Of a DNA stretch of 5,329 nt, positions 1-5,329 are shown piece by piece (positions within the stretch are counted from its first letter, which is position 1; every line of letters starts with the position of its first letter). Origin of the DNA: Actinomycetes bacterium (GTDB taxonomy: Bacteria; Actinomycetota; CALGFH01); NCBI GenBank assembly GCA_030146615.1, contig JASLBL010000418.1, positions 1-5,329 of the forward strand. The letters run 5' to 3'. The notes under the pieces are model-generated. The model had not been told where the DNA came from and ran no database searches. It saw only the letters and a program-made list of their open reading frames with translations. A program made the translations under genes and the position numbers.

Positions 1-753
1 GCCGAGGCGGCCTGGCGGGTGCGGCGGGCGGTGGGGCGGCTGCCGGCCGGGCAGCGGGCCGCGGTCGTCCTGTTCTACCTGATGGGGATGGCCCATCGGG
101 AGGTGGCGGCCGCGCTCGGCATCGGCGTCGGGGCGGTCAAGACCCGGCTGCACAAGGGCAGAGCCGCCCTCCGGGAGGAGCTGGCGGGCTGGTGGAAGGA
201 GGACGACATGGCGGCGACGACGACCGGGCCGGTGACGATGCGGGTGACCGAGGTGCGCCGGCAGCCGGGGGAGGCCGAGCGGCCGGAGAAGACGGCCATC
301 CTGCTCCAGGAGGAGGCGGGGGCACGGCGGCTGTCGATCTGGGTGGGGGCGTTCGAGGGTCTCCAGGTCGCCTTCGCCCTCGAGGGCGCCCAGCTGCCCC
401 GGCCGATGGCCTACCAGTTCATGAGCTCGCTGCTGGAGGCGACCGGGGGCCGGCTGGCCGAGGCCAGGGTCACCCGGCTGGACGACGGCACCTTCTACGG
501 CGTGGCCGTGGTCGAGGGGCCGGCCGGGACCCGGGAGGTCGACGCCCGCCCCAGCGACATCCTCAACCTGGCCCTGCTGACCGGCGCCCCCATCCGGGTC
601 GACCCCGTGGTCCTGGCCGAGGCCTCCGAGTCCGGCAAGGGCGCCCAGTTCCTGGCCGAGGCGGCCGCCTACCCCGACGACACCGCGGCCATCGTGGCCG
701 AGTTCCAGGCCGAGATGGACCGGGTCCGAGCCGAGTACCTCCGCTGCCGCTGA
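1..753 (+). CDS. Sigma-70 region 4 / bifunctional nuclease (BFN, DUF151) fusion protein, 5' partial
   Basis: The frame is open from base 1, so the GTG at 19 is probably an internal codon and the true start lies outside the window. The first ~65 visible residues form an ECF-type sigma region 4: LPAGQRAAVVLFYL followed by an HTH ending GAVKTRLHKGRAALREEL. Region 2, if present, would be upstream. From the Met at base 208 there follow 181 residues with a full BFN/DUF151 domain. Counted from that Met, the hallmarks are SIWVG (43-47), RPMAYQF (65-71), DGTFYG (93-98), DARPSD (112-117) and APIRVD (127-132), then a charged helical tail. The family usually has PMTHDL where this protein has PMAYQF. BFN proteins are reported to have DNase/RNase activity; activity here is inferred. 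No stop separates the domains. The fusion could be real, or a single indel could have merged two overlapping genes, because the +1 frame stops at 233-235. The MFS gene follows after 28 bases, probably in the same operon. Domain calls are firm; the physical fusion is less sure. Confidence 0.85.
   Translation, partial: AEAAWRVRRAVGRLPAGQRAAVVLFYLMGMAHREVAAALGIGVGAVKTRLHKGRAALREELAGWWKEDDMAATTTGPVTMRVTEVRRQPGEAERPEKTAILLQEEAGARRLSIWVGAFEGLQVAFALEGAQLPRPMAYQFMSSLLEATGGRLAEARVTRLDDGTFYGVAVVEGPAGTREVDARPSDILNLALLTGAPIRVDPVVLAEASESGKGAQFLAEAAAYPDDTAAIVAEFQAEMDRVRAEYLRCR
196..210 (+). promoter_or_regulatory. Internal ribosome binding site and ATG at the sigma/BFN domain boundary
   Basis: AAGGAGG at 196-202 lies five bases before an in-frame ATG at 208-210. 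This is the best SD/start pairing in the first gene. It falls exactly between the end of the sigma region 4 helix and the start of the BFN domain. Initiation here would make a free 181-residue BFN protein, close to the length of ordinary single-domain BFN proteins. The same bases also encode the linker WWKEDDM of the longer frame. Whether it is used in the cell is inferred from the sequence alone. Confidence 0.6.
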
Positions 754-781
754 GGCGGACCGGAGGCGCCCGCTCAGGGCT

Positions 782-2188
782 GTGGACAACCAACAGAACC
801 CGTCATCCCGGCCCGCTACGATCCCCACCGGGGGCCTGGGGCCGGGCTTTCGGCGGCTGTGGGCTGCCTCCACGGTGTCGTCCCTCGGCGACGGGATGTA
901 CCTGGCCGCCCTGCCGCTGCTGGCGGCCGAGCTGACCCGGGACCCGCTGGCGGTGTCGGTGGTGACCTTCGCCGGGTGGCTGCCCTGGCTGCTGTTCGCC
1001 CTGCCCGCGGGGGCGCTGGTCGACCGGCTGGACCGGCGCCGGGTCATGTGGACCGTGGACGGGACCCGGGCCCTGGTCGTGGGGGCCCTGACCGCGGCCG
1101 TGCTCGCCGGCTGGGTCAGCATCCCGCTGCTGGTGGTGGCCGGCTTCCTGGTCGGAGCCGGCCAGACGTTGTTCGAGAACGCCGCCCAGGCCATGGTGGT
1201 GGCCGTGGTCGGCCGCGACCCGGGCCGCCTGGAGCGGGCCAACGGCCAGCTGGTCGCCTCCCTGACCGTCGGCCAGCAGCTGGCCGGGCCGCCGGCCGGC
1301 AGCGCCGCCTTCGCCGTGGCCGCCTGGCTGCCGTTCCTGGCCGACGCGGCCTCCTTCGGGGTCAGCGCCGGCCTGGTCGCGTCCATCCGAGGCCGATTCC
1401 GGGTCGAGGGCGCGCGCGAACCGCATCCCCTGGTTCCCGGGCCCCCGAATCGGGAGGGTAGCCCGGCGCCGGAGATGATGGCGCCGCCTGTCCACAGCCC
1501 CCCGCCCGATCCGCCGGTCGACCCGCCCGACCCACCGCCCGTGGGCAGCCTGCGGGCCGAGATCGCCGAGGGCCTGCGCTTCCTGTTCGGCCACCGGCTG
1601 CTGCGGGCCGCCGTGCTGCTGGTCAGTGCCAGCAACCTGGCCTTCATGGCCGGCGAGGCGGTGCTGGTGCTGTTCGCCGGCGACGAGCTCGGCCTGGGCA
1701 GCCGGGGCTACGGCCTGCTGCTGGCCGCGGTGGCCGTCGGCGGGCTGCCGGGCAGCCTGCTCGCGGCCCGGGTCGGCCAGCGGGTGCCGCCGGGCCGGGT
1801 GATCGTCGGCGGGGTGCTGGCCGGGGCCGTGGTCATGGCCGGCTTCGGGCTGGCCACCGACCCGTGGCTGGCCGCAGCCTTCTACGCCCTCACCGGGGCG
1901 GTGTGGGGGGTGTGGAACGTGACCCTGCTGTCGCTGCGCCAGGCGATCGTGCCCGACCGGCTGATGGGCCGGGTCGTCGGGGCCATCCGCCTGATCGGCT
2001 TCGGCTCCATCCCGGTCGGGGCCCTGCTCGGCGGCCTGGTCGCTCGCTCCCTGGGGCTGCGGGCGCCGTTCCTGCTCGGCGCGGCCGTCCTGGCCCTGGC
2101 CGCCCTGGCCGCCGCCCCGGTGGTCACCACCGGCGCCATCGAGGCCGCCCGGTCCGAGGCCGGTGCGGGGCCGCCCCGGCCCGGTTAG
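782..2188 (+). CDS. MFS transporter, exporter-type (MFS_3 / EntS-like group)
   Basis: A 468-residue, 12-helix-type membrane protein of the major facilitator superfamily. The first helix carries FRRLWAASTVSSLGDGMYL (23-41), typical of the group that includes the enterobactin exporter EntS and many macrolide/drug exporters. Motif A between helices 2 and 3 is clear: G77-A-L-V-D81-R82-L-D84-R85-R86. The second half begins with an amphipathic segment LRAEIAEGLRFLFGHRLLR (257-275), which is where this family resumes after the central loop. That loop (about 204-256) is long and very proline-rich. Substrate cannot be told from sequence; export of a small molecule is an inference from the family. The GTG at 782 was chosen because later starts (such as the ATG at 896) would cut into helix 1. 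Its SD is poor: GGAGG at 762-766 is 15 bases away, so translation may be coupled to the gene ending at 753. The stop codon overlaps that of the convergent DUF72 gene. Confidence 0.88.
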   Translation: MDNQQNPSSRPATIPTGGLGPGFRRLWAASTVSSLGDGMYLAALPLLAAELTRDPLAVSVVTFAGWLPWLLFALPAGALVDRLDRRRVMWTVDGTRALVVGALTAAVLAGWVSIPLLVVAGFLVGAGQTLFENAAQAMVVAVVGRDPGRLERANGQLVASLTVGQQLAGPPAGSAAFAVAAWLPFLADAASFGVSAGLVASIRGRFRVEGAREPHPLVPGPPNREGSPAPEMMAPPVHSPPPDPPVDPPDPPPVGSLRAEIAEGLRFLFGHRLLRAAVLLVSASNLAFMAGEAVLVLFAGDELGLGSRGYGLLLAAVAVGGLPGSLLAARVGQRVPPGRVIVGGVLAGAVVMAGFGLATDPWLAAAFYALTGAVWGVWNVTLLSLRQAIVPDRLMGRVVGAIRLIGFGSIPVGALLGGLVARSLGLRAPFLLGAAVLALAALAAAPVVTTGAIEAARSEAGAGPPRPG

Positions 2189-2200
2189 CCCACCGGGGCC
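2178..2200. terminator. Possible bidirectional terminator hairpin over convergent stop codons
   Basis: CCCGGT (2180-2185) pairs with ACCGGG (2192-2197) around a six-base loop TAGCCC. Two further G-C pairs (2178-2179 with 2199-2200) form if G2198 bulges out. Both stop codons of the convergent genes lie at the 5' edge of the loop and its closing pair. There is no U-tract on either strand, so it is not a canonical intrinsic terminator. GC-rich hairpins with weak or no U-tracts are proposed as terminators in actinobacteria. In such GC-rich DNA a chance hairpin is also possible. Confidence 0.35.
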
Positions 2201-2958
2201 TCGTCGGGGTCCGGGACCCGGGTCGGGTGGAGGCCGACCTTCGTGGCCTCCTCGGCGAACCAGGCGGCGTCGCGGACCGCGCAGCCGCCCGGGTCGTTGT
2301 TGAAGTAGACGTAGGCGTCGGCCTCGGGACCGACCAGGCTGGCCAGCCGGCCCGCCCAGTCGGCCAGGGCCTGGCGGTCGTAGCAGGGCCGCGGGTCGGC
2401 GGTGCCCTCGTGCAGTCGCAGGTAGGTCCAGTCGGCGGTCCGCCAGACCGGGGTGAAGCGGTGCGGGCTGTCGGCCAGGCACAGGGCCGCCCCGTGCTCG
2501 CCGAGCAGATCGCGGACCTCGTCGGTCCACCAGCTGTCGTGGCGGGGCTCGACCGCGACCCGGGTCCCGGCCGGGAACGCCCGCAGGGTCCGGTCCAGGG
2601 CGGCCGGGTCGGCCTTGAGGGTCGGGGGAAGCTGGAGCAGGATCGGGCCGAGCTTGGTCCCCAGGTGGCGGGCGTGGTCCATGAGGCGGCCGACCGGCTC
2701 CTCGGGGTCGCGCAGGCGCTTGAGGTGGGTCAGGAAGCGGCTGGCCTTGACGGCCATCACGAAGTCGGGCGGGGTCCGCTCGGCCCAGGCGGCGAAGGTG
2801 CCCGGCTCGGGCAGCCGGTAGAAGGCGTTGTTGGACTCGACGGTGGCGAACCGGTCGGCGTAGTGCTCCAGCCAGCGGGCCTGGGCCAGCCCGGGCGGGT
2901 AGAGGCGGCCCCGCCAGTCCCGGTACTGCCAGCCAGAGGTCCCGACCAGCACCGGCAC
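2185..2958 (-). CDS. DUF72 family protein (YecE-like)
   Basis: A 257-residue protein matching the DUF72 family along its whole length, with a TIM-barrel-like fold known for the family. Visible family motifs in order are VGTSGWQYRDW (5-15), TVESNNAFYRLP (39-50), FVMAVKASRFLTHLKRL (66-82), LGTKLGPILLQLPP (99-112), VEPRHDSWW (136-144), ADSP (162-165), YLRLHEG (179-185) and YVYFNND (216-222). The conserved Glu, His, Arg and Asn residues are all kept, so it looks intact. I know of no settled biochemical function for the family. The GTG at 2958 was chosen because it puts VGTSGW at the N-terminus, as usual. The frame is open much further upstream, but that part is only the shadow of the preceding gene. 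There is no good SD. The start lies 8 bases after the stop of the preceding gene, so translation is probably coupled to it. GTG at 2952 is an alternative start. Confidence 0.9.
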   Translation of the reverse strand: MPVLVGTSGWQYRDWRGRLYPPGLAQARWLEHYADRFATVESNNAFYRLPEPGTFAAWAERTPPDFVMAVKASRFLTHLKRLRDPEEPVGRLMDHARHLGTKLGPILLQLPPTLKADPAALDRTLRAFPAGTRVAVEPRHDSWWTDEVRDLLGEHGAALCLADSPHRFTPVWRTADWTYLRLHEGTADPRPCYDRQALADWAGRLASLVGPEADAYVYFNNDPGGCAVRDAAWFAEEATKVGLHPTRVPDPDEAPVG

Positions 2959-2966
2959 CAGCCCGG

Positions 2967-3509
2967 CTATTCGAGCCCGTAGCGGTCGCGCATCGCCTGG
3001 TCGCTCGGGTCGATCTCGCGCAGCCCGGCGTCGCGCAGGCGCTTGTTCACCTGGTCGAGGTTCTTGCGGACGAGTTCCTTCTCGGCCTCGGTGATGCGGC
3101 CGCGGTGGGGCTCGCCGGCGTGCTCGAGGGTGGCGTAGTTGACCTTGCCGCGGCCCGAGCGGCCGGCCGCCGCCGACCCGCCACCGCCGCCGCCCGAGCG
3201 GGGCCGGCTGCGGTGCTTGGCGATCAGCGCGTCCTGAATGGCCGACTCCATCACGCCCGCCCCGGCCAGCAGGTTGAAGTCGTCGAGGCTGACCACCATG
3301 CGCTCGCCTCTGCGGGAGCCGGGGGCGATCCACTCGACGGTGACGAAGCGGCTCGCGCCCTGAAGCGACTCGACTTCCTCGGGCAGCACCTCGAGGGTGA
3401 CCGGCAGGTCGGCGTATTCGGGGTGCTCGTGGACCACGAGCTGTCCTAACGACTGCTCGTCAGCCTCCTTGCCGGAAATGTCCGACACATGGACGACCTT
3501 GACTGCCAT
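2967..3509 (-). CDS. Conserved-looking protein of unknown function, Gly-rich linker, weakly Lsr2-like
   Basis: A 180-residue soluble protein that I cannot assign to a named family. Residues 1-100 look like a beta-rich folded unit beginning MAVKVVHVSDISGKEADEQ. Residues 101-122 are a Ser/Gly/Arg/Ala linker with six glycines in a row, ending GRSGRGK. Residues 123-180 form a charged, mostly helical tail with an RGR triplet (136-138), a helix EAEKELVRKNLDQVNKRLRD (141-160) and a final DRYGLE. The order (small beta domain opening with a D.sG.EAdE pattern, flexible basic linker, C-terminal helical unit, RGR) recalls the actinobacterial nucleoid protein Lsr2. It is longer, however, and the similarity is too weak to name it. 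The ATG at 3509 was preferred to the upstream start at 3638 because it has a purine-rich SD (GAGGAGGA, complement of 3520-3527) and a promoter just behind it. It is the first gene of a likely operon with the DUF72 gene. Confidence 0.8.
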   Translation of the reverse strand: MAVKVVHVSDISGKEADEQSLGQLVVHEHPEYADLPVTLEVLPEEVESLQGASRFVTVEWIAPGSRRGERMVVSLDDFNLLAGAGVMESAIQDALIAKHRSRPRSGGGGGGSAAAGRSGRGKVNYATLEHAGEPHRGRITEAEKELVRKNLDQVNKRLRDAGLREIDPSDQAMRDRYGLE

Positions 3510-3519
3510 CAGGGCGGAT

Positions 3520-3527
3520 TCCTCCTC
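3520..3527 (-). promoter_or_regulatory. Ribosome binding site fixing the start of the 180-residue protein
   Basis: On the minus strand this reads GAGGAGGA, ten bases before the ATG at 3509. The spacing is slightly long but the match to the anti-SD sequence is strong. It supports this ATG over the longer in-frame start at 3638, which would put the promoter inside the gene. Confidence 0.65.
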
Positions 3528-3556
3528 GGAGCGAAAAGGTTTGCCGGGGCGAGCTG

Positions 3557-3585
3557 ACGGTAATCGAAAAAGTCGGGGCAGGCAA
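3557..3585 (-). promoter_or_regulatory. Sigma-70-type promoter for the minus-strand operon
   Basis: Read on the minus strand, TTGCCT (3585-3580) as -35 and TACCGT (3562-3557) as -10 are separated by exactly 17 bases. The -10 fits the actinobacterial TANNNT pattern. Transcription would begin near 3550, giving a leader of about 40 bases that contains the SD. The spacer holds a run of five T, unusual in this GC-rich DNA. This is a sequence match only. Confidence 0.5.
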
Positions 3586-3599
3586 ACACTCTGCGCCGC

Positions 3600-3616
3600 T
3601 AGGATGCGCGCCAGTG
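3600..3616 (+). promoter_or_regulatory. TAGGAT -10 box, likely leaderless start of the flippase-like gene
   Basis: TAGGAT at 3600-3605 fits the actinobacterial -10 pattern TANNNT. The GTG start codon begins at 3614, eight bases past the box, where transcription itself would be expected to begin. There is no SD before that GTG. Together these suggest a leaderless mRNA starting at or next to the start codon. No convincing -35 is seen 16-18 bases upstream, which is common for such promoters. Confidence 0.5.
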
Positions 3617-4543
3617 GATGCCGATTCCGTGCCTTCAAGCACTCCGAGGCGCTCCCGCTGGCTGACGGTCGCGGTGGTGGCCGTGGTCGCGGGCTTTTTC
3701 GTGGCCACGCTGGCCGCGCGTTGGAACGACGTCATTTCGTTGAAATGGCGGCTGGAGCCCGGGCTTTTCGCGGCCGCGACGGTGCTGCTGGCGCTTTCCT
3801 ATGGACTGGTCGCCGGCCTGTGGGGCCTGGCCCTGCGCCGAGCCGCCGGGACGCGGCTGGCCGCCGGGGCCCGGATCTGGTTCCTGTCCAACCTGGCCAG
3901 GTACGTCCCGGGCAACGTCTGGAGCTACGTCGGCGCGGTCGAGCTGGCCCGCCGCGAGGGGGTGGCCCGCCGCACCACCCTGGCCGTGATGGCCCTCACC
4001 CAGCTCCTCTCGGTCGGGGTCGCGCTCCTGGCCGGCCTCCCCGTCCTCCTCGCCGAGCGGGCCCGCCTGGGCCGCCCGGCCCTCCTGGGCGCGGCCGTGG
4101 TGGTGGCCGCGGCCGCCCTGGCGGCCCTGTTCCGCCGCCAGCTCCTGGCCCTGGCCCGCCGCCGCCTCCCCGGGCTCGACCCGGCCGACCTGACCCCGTC
4201 GCCGGCCACGGTGGCCCTGCTGGTGGTCGGCTACGCCTGCTACTGGGCGGTCACCGGCCTGGCCTTCGCCACTCTGGTGGCCAGCATGTACCCGCTTGCC
4301 GCGGCCGACGTCCCCCTGGTCGTGGCCGCCTACGCCGCCGCCTACGCCGCCGGCTTCCTGGCCCTCCTCACCCCGGCTGGCCTCGGCGTCCGCGAAGGCG
4401 TCCTGGTGGTCGCCCTCGCCCCCGTCCTCCCGGCCGGCCCGGCCCTGGTCGTCGCGCTGGTCTCCCGCCTCTGGATGATGCTGGTCGAGCTGGCCGGCGC
4501 CGCCCTCACCCACCTGCTGGCCCGCCGCCGCGCCCGGGTGTAA
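3614..4543 (+). CDS. Lysylphosphatidylglycerol synthase TM region / UPF0104 flippase-like membrane protein
   Basis: A 309-residue polytopic membrane protein of the lysylphosphatidylglycerol synthase transmembrane (PF03706, UPF0104) family. A short basic N-terminus (PRRSR) precedes the first helix (about 16-34). Further hydrophobic segments lie near 48-74, 121-147, 155-173, 197-226, 231-253 and 262-303. Two family signatures are clear: SNLARYVPGNVW (92-103) and GFLALLTPAGLGVREGVL (247-264). In MprF this domain moves aminoacylated lipids across the membrane. Stand-alone members lack the soluble synthase domain, as here, and are thought to handle or flip lipids or lipid-linked sugars; the substrate here is unknown. 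No catalytic aminoacyl-transfer domain is encoded. The GTG at 3614 fits a full N-terminus and a leaderless start. It is transcribed divergently from the 180-residue gene. The ECF sigma factor begins 72 bases downstream on the same strand, so it may share the operon or have its own promoter. Confidence 0.85.
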   Translation: MDADSVPSSTPRRSRWLTVAVVAVVAGFFVATLAARWNDVISLKWRLEPGLFAAATVLLALSYGLVAGLWGLALRRAAGTRLAAGARIWFLSNLARYVPGNVWSYVGAVELARREGVARRTTLAVMALTQLLSVGVALLAGLPVLLAERARLGRPALLGAAVVVAAAALAALFRRQLLALARRRLPGLDPADLTPSPATVALLVVGYACYWAVTGLAFATLVASMYPLAAADVPLVVAAYAAAYAAGFLALLTPAGLGVREGVLVVALAPVLPAGPALVVALVSRLWMMLVELAGAALTHLLARRRARV

Positions 4544-4580
4544 GACACCGGCCGGGCGTGGTGTTGAAGAGAGTGAGAGG

Positions 4581-4586
4581 TACCGT
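4581..4586 (+). promoter_or_regulatory. Weak -10-like hexamer before the ECF sigma gene
   Basis: TACCGT fits TANNNT and would start transcription near 4593, about 20 bases before the sigma gene's GTG, leaving room for its SD. No recognisable -35 lies at 16-18 bases. No ECF-type promoter (GGAAC with a CGT box) is visible in the 72-base gap either, so self-activation is not supported here. Confidence 0.22.
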
Positions 4587-4602
4587 GGCCACACGCGAGC
4601 TT

Positions 4603-4618
4603 GGAGGAGCTGCTGGTG
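4603..4618 (+). promoter_or_regulatory. Ribosome binding site fixing the ECF sigma start at GTG 4616
   Basis: GGAGGAG at 4603-4609 lies six bases before GTG 4616. An upstream TTG at 4601 is in the same frame, but its own codons would consume this SD. It has no better SD of its own, so GTG 4616 is preferred. Confidence 0.7.
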
Positions 4619-5197
4619 CGTGCCGTGCGGGATGAGGCTGGGACCCGGACCGGGGGGCGGGAGCGGTTCGCCGCGGTGTTCCGGGAGCGGTACCCGGAGC
4701 TGTACGGGCTCGGGTACCGGCTGCTCGGGGACCATGGCGAGGCCGAAGACGTCGTCCAGGAGACCTTCCTCAAGCTCGACGGCCACCCGGTCCTGGAGCG
4801 CCCCGACCCCGAGGTGGCGGCCTGGCTACGGCGGGTCTGCCTGAACACCGCCTACAACCGGCTGCGGGGCCAGCGCCGGGCGGTGGCCCGGCTGGACCGG
4901 GCGGGCCGGGCGGCGCGGGCCGACGACGAGACCGACGCCGGGGCGACCCCGCTGCTGGACGTGCTCCGGGCCGAGCAGCAGCAGGCGGTGCGCCGGGCCC
5001 TGGCCTCCCTGCCCGAGCGGCAGCGGGCCTGCCTGCTGCTGCGCCACGCCGGCTACTCCTACGCGGAGATCGCCGCCACCCTCGACCTGGCCGTCGGCTC
5101 GGTCGGGGTCCTGCTGGCCCGCGGCGAGCGGGCCTTCCGCGAGGCCTACCTCGACAGTGACGACCCCGACCCGGGAGCCTACGATGCCCTGCCCTGA
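4616..5197 (+). CDS. ECF-type RNA polymerase sigma factor
   Basis: A 193-residue sigma-70 family protein with the two-domain ECF layout. Region 2 (about 18-88) contains FRERYPELYGLGYRLLGD and the core-binding DVVQETFLKL (45-54), ending with WLRRVCLNTAYNRLRGQRR (70-88), the -10-contacting part. A charged linker (89-118) leads to region 4 (about 122-178) with SLPERQRACLLLRHAGYSY and the recognition helix GSVGVLLARGERAFREAY. Where many relatives have VGT in that helix, this has SVGV, so promoter preference may differ. It directs RNA polymerase to a small regulon. The anti-sigma gene starts inside its last codons, a typical coupled pair. A short acidic tail SDDPDPGAYDALP follows region 4. It is too short to be a sensing extension. 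ECF subgroup and signal cannot be told. Confidence 0.93.
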   Translation: MRAVRDEAGTRTGGRERFAAVFRERYPELYGLGYRLLGDHGEAEDVVQETFLKLDGHPVLERPDPEVAAWLRRVCLNTAYNRLRGQRRAVARLDRAGRAARADDETDAGATPLLDVLRAEQQQAVRRALASLPERQRACLLLRHAGYSYAEIAATLDLAVGSVGVLLARGERAFREAYLDSDDPDPGAYDALP

Positions 5198-5329
5198 CCT
5201 CGGTGCCCTGCGGGCGTCCATCGACGACGCCCCCGGCACCCCGGCGCCGCTGCACGACCACGTGCACGCCTGCGCCGTCTGCGCCGACACCCTGGCCGAG
5301 CTCCAGCGCAACGCCGAGCTGGCCGCCCC
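5184..5329 (+). CDS. Zinc-binding anti-sigma factor, N-terminal part (3' partial)
   Basis: 48 residues are visible before the window ends. The motif H26-x3-C30-x2-C33 (within HDHVHACAVC) is the zinc-binding signature of ZAS-type anti-sigma factors. The helix after it (ADTLAELQRNAEL) fits the anti-sigma domain that wraps around the sigma factor. The ATG at 5184 overlaps the sigma gene by 14 bases and has GGGAG six bases upstream. This supports coupled, near-equal synthesis of the pair. Whether it continues into a membrane helix and an outer sensor domain, or is a soluble redox switch, cannot be seen. Extra C3 near the N-terminus is notable but of unknown role. Confidence 0.82.
   Translation, partial: MPCPDLGALRASIDDAPGTPAPLHDHVHACAVCADTLAELQRNAELAA

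Noticed and set aside
1444..1454. Palindrome CCCGA-A-TCGGG inside the MFS loop region
   Set aside because: Short, inside coding sequence, with a one-base loop. Expected by chance in such GC-rich DNA.
803..2530. A 575-codon open frame on the minus strand across the MFS gene
   Set aside because: Its protein is rich in Gln, Gly, Arg and Pro with no family motifs. It is the mirror of a real gene in GC-rich DNA, and the MFS motifs are clear on the plus strand.
2959..3333. N-terminal extension of the DUF72 frame to 3333
   Set aside because: The added 125 residues are low-complexity Arg/Pro/Gly with no similarity to the family. They coincide with the real 180-residue gene in another frame.
3510..3638. 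N-terminal extension of the 180-residue protein to an upstream start
   Set aside because: It would run through the divergent promoter region and into the flippase-like gene. The strong SD before the ATG at 3509 argues for the shorter form.
4545..4564. Hairpin ACACC / GGTGT after the flippase-like gene
   Set aside because: Only a five-base stem with a ten-base loop and no following T-run. Too weak to call a terminator.
3397..4635. A 412-codon plus-strand frame across the flippase-like gene
   Set aside because: Mostly Gly/Pro/Arg composition, and it overlaps genuine family motifs in another frame. The GTG at 4585 belongs to this shadow and not to the sigma factor.
3635..4786. A 383-codon minus-strand frame opposite the flippase-like gene
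   Set aside because: Gln/Gly/Glu-rich shadow without recognisable motifs, antisense to a well-supported membrane protein.

Overview
The window is very GC-rich, roughly three quarters G+C by eye. It uses GTG starts, strong GC third-position bias and purine-rich Shine-Dalgarno (SD) sites, and has a TAGGAT-type -10 box directly before a GTG codon. Together with the gene families present, this suggests a high-GC actinobacterium or a relative of one. No gene here fixes the genus.

Layout. (1) Bases 1-2188, + strand: the 3' part of an open frame that joins a sigma-70 region 4 helix-turn-helix to a complete bifunctional-nuclease (BFN/DUF151) domain. A 28-base gap separates it from an MFS exporter-type transporter with an unusually proline-rich central loop. 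(2) Bases 2185-3509, - strand: a 180-residue protein of unknown function (two ordered segments around a Gly/Ser/Arg linker, with distant Lsr2-like traits), followed 8 bases later by a DUF72 (YecE-like) protein. The DUF72 gene converges on the MFS gene; their stop codons overlap and sit in a GC-rich hairpin. (3) Bases 3510-3613: a 104-base divergent promoter region, the most A/T-containing stretch in the window. It holds a good sigma-70-type promoter for the minus-strand pair, a -10 box suggesting leaderless transcription of the plus-strand gene, and a 7-bp inverted repeat. (4) Bases 3614-5329, + strand: a multi-pass membrane protein of the lysylphosphatidylglycerol synthase TM/flippase-like (UPF0104) family, then an ECF sigma factor overlapping the start of a zinc-binding anti-sigma factor that runs off the window.

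How the genes may work together. The last two genes form a classic ECF sigma/anti-sigma switch, translationally coupled. The envelope-type membrane protein just upstream may or may not be a target. The minus-strand pair looks like a two-gene operon. The first frame is the most unusual object: a sigma-like DNA-binding module fused to BFN, with a near-ideal internal SD and ATG exactly at the domain boundary. It could therefore give both a fusion and a free BFN protein. Coding density is very high; no gap exceeds about 105 bases, and no RNA genes, CRISPR arrays or insertion sequences were seen.
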